Both the position numbers and the translations under genes were made by a program. Positions 10,101-10,718 of a stretch of 10,718 nucleotides of DNA are shown here, piece by piece; positions within the stretch are counted from its first letter, which is position 1, and every line of letters begins with the position of its first letter. The stretch is from an uncultured Rhodopirellula sp. (GTDB lineage: Bacteria; Planctomycetota; Planctomycetia; Pirellulales; Pirellulaceae), in assembly GCA_913061385.1 (NCBI GenBank), contig CAJXTM010000053.1, positions 1 through 10,718 on the forward strand, written 5' to 3'. Under the pieces are notes generated by a model that worked only from the letters and a program-made list of their open reading frames with translations, made no database searches and was not told the origin of the DNA.

Positions 10101-10676
10101 ATTGTCATGCAATTCCTGACGCAATTGCTGGTTCTCAGGACGAGGTGTCGCCGAGTTCAGTCCGTCATCAGAGAACTGTGATTTGAAAGCTGCAAGTTCC
10201 TGATTCAGAGCTGAGTTATTCGTTGTTACAAGTTCCCAATCTGTTCCGTTCTCACTGATGAAGACGCGAGCACTGTCACGGAAAGATTGAAAGCCAGAGT
10301 TGGATGCTTCACTGCCCAAGAAATAGTTGAAGTAAAGAGTTGGCCGATCGTGATAGTTCGATCCCGCCAAATCAAAGGTGTCAGTCTCCAGCGATCCATA
10401 CCCACCACCCGGCATGTTGTACGTTCCAGCAATCAAGGGGTTGCTGGCAAGATCGTCCCCAATCTCCGGGTTAAGAATTCCATGCTGGGGTACTCCATCG
10501 GCTGCCTCAATACCGAAGTAGAGACTAGTACCTCCCTCAACAGCCTCGCGTGAGGAATCAGGAGCAGCATTGACACCGTGGCCCGGATCAGTTTCTCGCC
10601 GAGTGGTTGTATGCCACATATTGAAGTCGAGTGGCGAGAAGGCCAGACCCTCGACATTTGTTCGACCTGTGCTAAC
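1149..10676 (-). CDS. Giant planctomycete-type multidomain surface protein with cadherin-like repeats and dockerin; N-terminus missing
   Basis: This is a continuous frame of 3,175 native codons ending at TAA (1151-1149). Residue n is the codon ending at 10691-3(n-1), and residues 1-5 (MYKRQ) are adapter, so the first native residue is V6. Domains in order: jelly-roll about 50-289; linker with YQLEVRR and YVVEDVL (290-383); parallel beta-helix 384-565; linker containing FKDRGATDRAD (566-622); Ig-like 623-772; GEVED 774-1076; thirteen cadherin-like repeats 1083-3025; dockerin 3032-3096; acidic tail to 3180. I found one cysteine (about residue 3144) and few lysines against abundant aspartate, as is usual for secreted calcium-binding repeat proteins. 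No catalytic motif, transmembrane segment, LPXTG, PEP-CTERM or RTX nonapeptide is seen. Adhesion or a cell-envelope role is inferred. Signal peptide, start codon and promoter lie outside the contig. A similar domain order is familiar to me from large planctomycete proteins, unverified here. Confidence 0.93.
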   Translation of the reverse strand, partial: VSTGRTNVEGLAFSPLDFNMWHTTTRRETDPGHGVNAAPDSSREAVEGGTSLYFGIEAADGVPQHGILNPEIGDDLASNPLIAGTYNMPGGGYGSLETDTFDLAGSNYHDRPTLYFNYFLGSEASNSGFQSFRDSARVFISENGTDWELVTTNNSALNQELAAFKSQFSDDGLNSATPRPENQQLRQELHDNTGQWRQARVDLSTYAGKSNLQLRFDFSTAGTMSETFSLGVDVDGDGGHSINDGFGELSDEPGDRRSIRSTNNNHEGFYIDDIVIGYAERGEMVTGAAADSAIVQVAPNPVGFNNPAFGQYQLEVRRTEDQYIVFEEGAAPYVDSTRVFDTDLRYVVEDVLNEAGDAAVDASIVPGGIDADRNRERPQGVFIIDSNFITESQVRGINIEPGATQAGGNVPHPGSVIQFPQLNAGNLVPGVVVQNNVIAGSSGIRFAGEAAANPNRPVSFGRIINNTIVGDGGTGVGVSLEGRTSPTLINNLLTDLANGINGTGIQSVVKSNFFQDNNNNGTIGTDAILAAAGDPLFLDASNGNYILESDSLAVDSSQNTEQDRLNYLNFKTEIGLPASPIFAPDRDVYGQLRVDSNAGLGGGGSAIFKDRGATDRADTDAPYAVLLNPVDNDALGEDTDPTTTIVRVTDPLLENFTILLGDGPGPNSPYQGTGVDNQTVDDPNDPNISARAITISRNREFLEEGVDYNVGYNELTGVLLLTPLSTLWEPTGVYTIELDNTLIADRVGNRLRPNQTDGSTQFTVIMPQVEIDFGDADPSYATLIADDGPRHAIIDGSTPRLGGFVDGEFDALVVDQDDNAIVDVAGNPGEPGDGPFAITDSGTSKAFVELTMTPSVGDTLVVSTESVTLVFELVPEGGSTTGFGRVPVVYAAGATESDITGLLAGRMQTEFAVQNFQGAVAYTPGSTELTLDALDDEDGVAVGLFDDGGAGQLVFITPGTDPSDALTEDIVGFLNPLDPWGTNVPVTVAGQGLLQAWVDFDQSGTFDADEQVITDEPVSDIDGGLNVLTIFTPEDAVAGRTWMRVRVSQDAGLSPTEFNIGGETEDYQIDVTPVVIPVLQDDFYEFNEDTTLSTPPNDSITANDVDIPDESVSPADVQFLIGVEPTFGTLELATTDFLETGDFSYTPNADFNGVDTFTYRIITQDSGLINGDVPNAYATVTLSVLPVNDIPDASAAAVTGEEDRALRITQSDLLDSANPDNEDPSPFVIPVGSTLTPRDEGLMNEVNQTFVITQVQGDGAPVSAAVPASSGNNLTIDELAGGVEITVADATVGDVFSIAYAGTTATFELLDINSTEPRDGTVSVFVNPATDDADSIAATLATKIAGEFAGQSPAMNVTANTNVVSVSFMAMDVDAVGGGTSFDANSTNLVNVIAEPTVGDSVTLTLDGNAVVFELVAEGDSPMATGHIGVDLLPFEDPASPAAQASAADQLMRAMNVAFVQQGWGVAASIDSVVDANQIVIGESAVTAGRAFTTNRGQAIALFDHAGALIEMYYIGDTDLNRDNAPGVGGNAENLDEISFVATDDGISIDLVNNRFVYGQRETAPLATAEITILPQNDVPVAGDDQIRMDVADLDPATDTDLTPWEQFFATGVVPEPTEDTPLTIPGAFLIQNDLRARASADDENIDPSEADNNDLRIIVASVTAGWNTNTLGGSVTVNPATGDVELVPPTDQFGDIVFSYTVKDLGTNEFIDGTQNTQVLESLPATVTVAIQPVNDAPVAHDRALGFTESGDDVLDVFTFTSVQLINGDGVSEIPNTPHVNTTTLPSPFNEALQQLRVVEFTTLAGTVVGPASGAGDVTLDSNQGGIYTFTFNDFAFVSGTFTASPNYNERVPFNSPETFTYRIQDDGLASASALNQGYQDFDQPRETSLVDQQGTVSISVAETNDAPGFDIPNLTIDILERDDEIGTVVAGFAEDILPGPVTAIDETTHQNVSFSVSLDSSTPNDLIQSATLTPTGDLTVVTYPDAVGKATMIVTATDAPKDPGEPFTPRTTVETITINVRPVNDGPRLNSSVVGSAATNPNESDDAWQVAAEDALGQAPITYTLREDNTQSGGVMQDYVIPVTSATGVGYQQVGLFDVFTVGPENELVDIFPGAVPFDTASEQRLELIDFGSPSELDPAVVVTDRGGRLVPVVDQGTGLITELRYTPPLDFNEVFGGLDSFLYTVEDNKTGNGETYDLATGTLVEDRLTRTNRVYLQMNAVNDRPVFTLETEEVVVLEDSAEFTRPNYAINILGGPLLTAFDELSQGLFFDVELVGQPSFYNDPNLSVSDFFSIAPAIDQTTGVLNFKPAADVFGAFEFEVVLVDDGLDTLNRGDLNSSVPLTITIDIRPVNDPPTEVTPTDLTYDIREDVTFEIDAAVLLAPFVAGPENEDFPTDGGNQSVTLAPTAFPTDSRNGGIVNYVEENGEIKLRYTPRVDFNGQDEFVYTVIDDGQSVAIDGTVYSEPRVATKTVIVNVAAVNDKPRFSGVVDQQHFENDGVISVSDWATNVMPAPETASDEDSQTLLFVFDVVSGSTDIFETLPTAVINRGSQSATLNYTLKDDVSGVVVFDVTLVDDGPMSLANEDKWVSDPPRQVTITVVGVNNPPTFDLDNPVVSLAEDSGPYSQTVFSNVSPGPADESGQTVAFEIAELTALQASLFAIQPTINPDGVLQFTTAVHQNTQNSGPVVLSVTARDSEGGLSDPVDVSIEVSEVNDAPIAVPDTLSDSDEDTILLIPESALLGNDLDPDLLTNDDESLKVVLGGGFSAFGAMLDLDAVSGQITYDPTMSFAIQALKPGESLIDFFTYRAVDAAGLQSGLTTVSLRIDGINDAPRVMDDEIDVNENGMTVINVLSNDLDVDGVIRESTVEFGLVPAYGTVSVNAQGVVTYRAFGDLVNNDTFTYSVMDDLGARSDAALVTVSSNKPPVAEDDVAVTYVAESVLINVLDNDTDADGTVDAQSVRIQITPSNGSAVVQQDGQVLYTPAGRFVGTDTFQYVVADSSGRESELATVTVQVYASRLQNSSNPYDVNGDGLLTPIDPLLIINYLENRNSSSVPVPPGAVGPDYFDVDGSGFITVNDALLVMNQLGTIVTGSGEAAPQLGPLAYNRVDLPNRLQEADAFDVTDLARTDKVMLSNCLPLIKDDVVELLADDQDANTADQGLEAVDEVLANHI
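1404..1598 (-). other. C-terminal type I dockerin domain of the giant protein
   Basis: Residues 3032-3096. Two calcium loops are visible. Loop 1 is DVNGDGLLTPID (D3035, N3037, D3039, D3046), followed by PLLIINYLEN. Loop 2 is DVDGSGFITVND (D3075, D3077, S3079, D3086), followed by ALLVMNQLG. This is the paired F-hand layout of type I dockerins, with a short proline-rich linker (SSSVPVPPGAVGP) between them. Clostridial dockerins bind cohesins in cellulosomes. In planctomycetes dockerins are frequent at the C-termini of giant proteins and no cohesin is encoded in this window, so the partner is unknown. An 84-residue acidic tail (3097-3180) follows. Confidence 0.85.
6225..6494 (-). repeat. VGD-x12-FEL module, copy 3 (inside cadherin-like repeat 2)
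   Basis: Residues about 1400-1489. It reads PTVGDSVTLTLDG (1401-1413), FELVAEGD with F1418, then GHIGVDLLPF, a longer helix-like segment (AADQLMRAMNVAFVQQ) and a closing strand QIVIGES (1483-1489). It is closest to copy 1 at the FELV-x-EG step and to copy 2 at TVGD. The middle is about ten residues longer than in the others. Confidence 0.7.
6564..6812 (-). repeat. VGD-x12-FEL module, copy 2 (inside cadherin-like repeat 2)
   Basis: Residues about 1294-1376. It reads TVGDVF (1296-1301), FELLDI with F1312, then GTVSVFVNPAT, then the helix-like SIAATLATKIAGEFAG and a closing strand NVVSVSF. It is followed by about 24 glycine- and asparagine-containing residues and then directly by copy 3. Order and V-to-F spacing are the same as in copy 1. 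Confidence 0.7.
7464..8372 (-). other. GEVED domain of the giant protein, split by an inserted module
   Basis: Residues 774-1076. The start VEIDFGDADPSYATLIADDG and RH matches the usual DFGDAP..Y.T....DGARH opening of GEVED domains. DDEDGV lies at 940-945, AWVDFDQSGTFDADEQ at about 1001-1016 with a calcium-loop-like aspartate array, and the diagnostic GGETEDYQIDV at 1066-1076. Between opening and DDEDGV the domain is interrupted by about 80 residues (856-938) homologous to two other segments of the same protein (listed separately). GEVED domains occur in extracellular adhesin-like proteins, and their binding function is not established here. Confidence 0.8.
7878..8126 (-). repeat. VGD-x12-FEL module, copy 1 (inside the GEVED domain)
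   Basis: Residues about 856-938. It reads SVGDTL (860-865), then FELVPEGG with F876, then GRVPVVY, an alanine/leucine helix-like stretch around LLAGRMQTEF, and a closing strand ELTLDA. The distance from V of VGD to F of FEL is 15 residues, identical in all three copies. I do not know a family name for it. Related FEF-containing segments are familiar to me from planctomycete giant proteins. Confidence 0.7.
8376..8825 (-). other. Bacterial Ig-like (Big_5-like) domain of the giant protein
   Basis: Residues about 623-772. The segment opens with APYAVLLNPVDNDALGEDTD and closes with GVLLLTPLSTLWEPTGVYTI followed by ADRVGNRL. The order P...V....P......D...T.I......L.L.P...L.....Y.I.L.......D..GN is that of Big_5/SbsA-type Ig-like domains of surface proteins. 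An acidic insertion (PYQGTGVDNQTVDDPNDPN) sits mid-domain. Its role is probably spacing or adhesion. Confidence 0.55.
8997..9542 (-). other. Right-handed parallel beta-helix region of the giant protein
   Basis: Residues about 384-565. Short repeating turns carry asparagine pairs and hydrophobic strands: GVFIIDSNFI, GVVVQNNVIAG, GRIINNTIVGDG, PTLINNLLTDLANGI and VVKSNFFQDNNNNG, ending with DPLFLDASNGNYIL and SLAVDSSQN. The NN-hydrophobic pattern is that of PbH1 coils and stacked asparagine ladders. The closing DPLF...Y.L...S.A.D.S segment is typical of secreted beta-helix proteins of the pectate-lyase-like superfamily. No lyase or hydrolase catalytic set is recognisable, so a structural or glycan-binding role is more likely than enzymatic activity. 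Confidence 0.7.
9825..10544 (-). other. N-terminal jelly-roll (concanavalin/MAM-like) domain of the giant protein
   Basis: Residues about 50-289. The pattern is EGGTSLYFG, then GSLETDTFDL, then TLYFNYFLGSE, then DSARVFISENGTDWELV, then QWRQARVDLSTYAGKSNLQL, then EGFYIDDIVIGYAERGEM (272-289). This is the strand order of MAM- or concanavalin-like beta-sandwiches, in which a layered beta-sheet carries an FxYDDI-type last strand. An extra loop DVDGDG (238-243) with D249 at position 12 looks like a calcium loop inserted before the last strand. Such domains usually bind glycans or proteins. The ligand cannot be read from the sequence. Confidence 0.6.
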
Positions 10677-10718
10677 CTGTCTCTTATACACATCTCCGAG
10701 CCCACGAGACCGAGGCTG
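10677..10718. other. Illumina Nextera mosaic end, read-2 adapter and i7 index (artefact)
   Basis: Positions 10677-10695 are the Tn5 mosaic end, 10696-10710 the read-2 adapter complement, and the last eight bases CGAGGCTG match the i7 index I recall as Nextera N710. This is library sequence, not genome. The giant protein's frame passes into it, creating a false GTG start at 10691-10689 and the residues MYKRQ. Confidence 0.97.

Noticed and set aside
1149..10676. Giant protein as an RTX-type or sortase-anchored adhesin
   Set aside because: No GGxGxDxxx nonapeptide array, no LPXTG motif with a membrane segment and no PEP-CTERM tail are present. The C-terminus is a dockerin and an acidic tail.
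10433..10705. Minus-strand frame starting MGSEMCIRDR
   Set aside because: Its start and first residues are adapter sequence and the rest is the giant gene read out of frame.

Overview
This is a 10.7 kb assembled contig rather than a bare genomic slice. Positions 1-32 and 10677-10718 match Illumina Nextera (Tn5 tagmentation) adapter sequence. Native DNA therefore runs from about 33 to 10676 and carries two genes, both on the minus strand and both cut by the contig ends. The likely source is a flagellated planctomycete of Pirellulaceae type (Rhodopirellula-like). This rests on the style of the giant multidomain protein (jelly-roll with a YAERGEM segment, beta-helix, GEVED domain, tandem cadherin-like repeats, C-terminal dockerin), on a flagellar gene beside it, and on a base composition of roughly half G+C judged by eye. 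It is recognition from memory, not a database search.

Layout in the direction of transcription (right to left): 10676-1149 is one uninterrupted 3,175-codon reading frame whose N-terminus lies beyond the contig. It encodes a very large, acidic, presumably secreted or surface-attached protein. In residue numbers where n = 1 is the codon at 10691-10689 and residues 1-5 are adapter-derived, the order is: jelly-roll domain (about 50-289), parallel beta-helix (384-565), Ig-like domain (623-772), GEVED domain (774-1076), thirteen cadherin-like repeats (1083-3025), a two-loop dockerin (3032-3096) and an acidic tail ending at 3180. A roughly 85-residue module with the motif [ST]VGD-x12-FEL occurs three times, once nested in the GEVED domain and twice in tandem inside cadherin-like repeat 2.

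A 230-bp gap (919-1148) follows, with a weak candidate terminator and a weak sigma-28-like -10 element. Then comes flgK (918 down to 34), the first 295 codons of the flagellar hook-associated protein 1. The genes are co-directional, but nothing in the gap shows co-transcription. No RNA gene, mobile element or CRISPR array is visible. The plus-strand reading frames are antisense shadows of the giant gene.

The most interesting biology is the nested three-copy module and the two interleaved classes of cadherin-like repeat. The most important caution is that the apparent start codon of the giant protein, with its leading MYKRQ, is adapter sequence.
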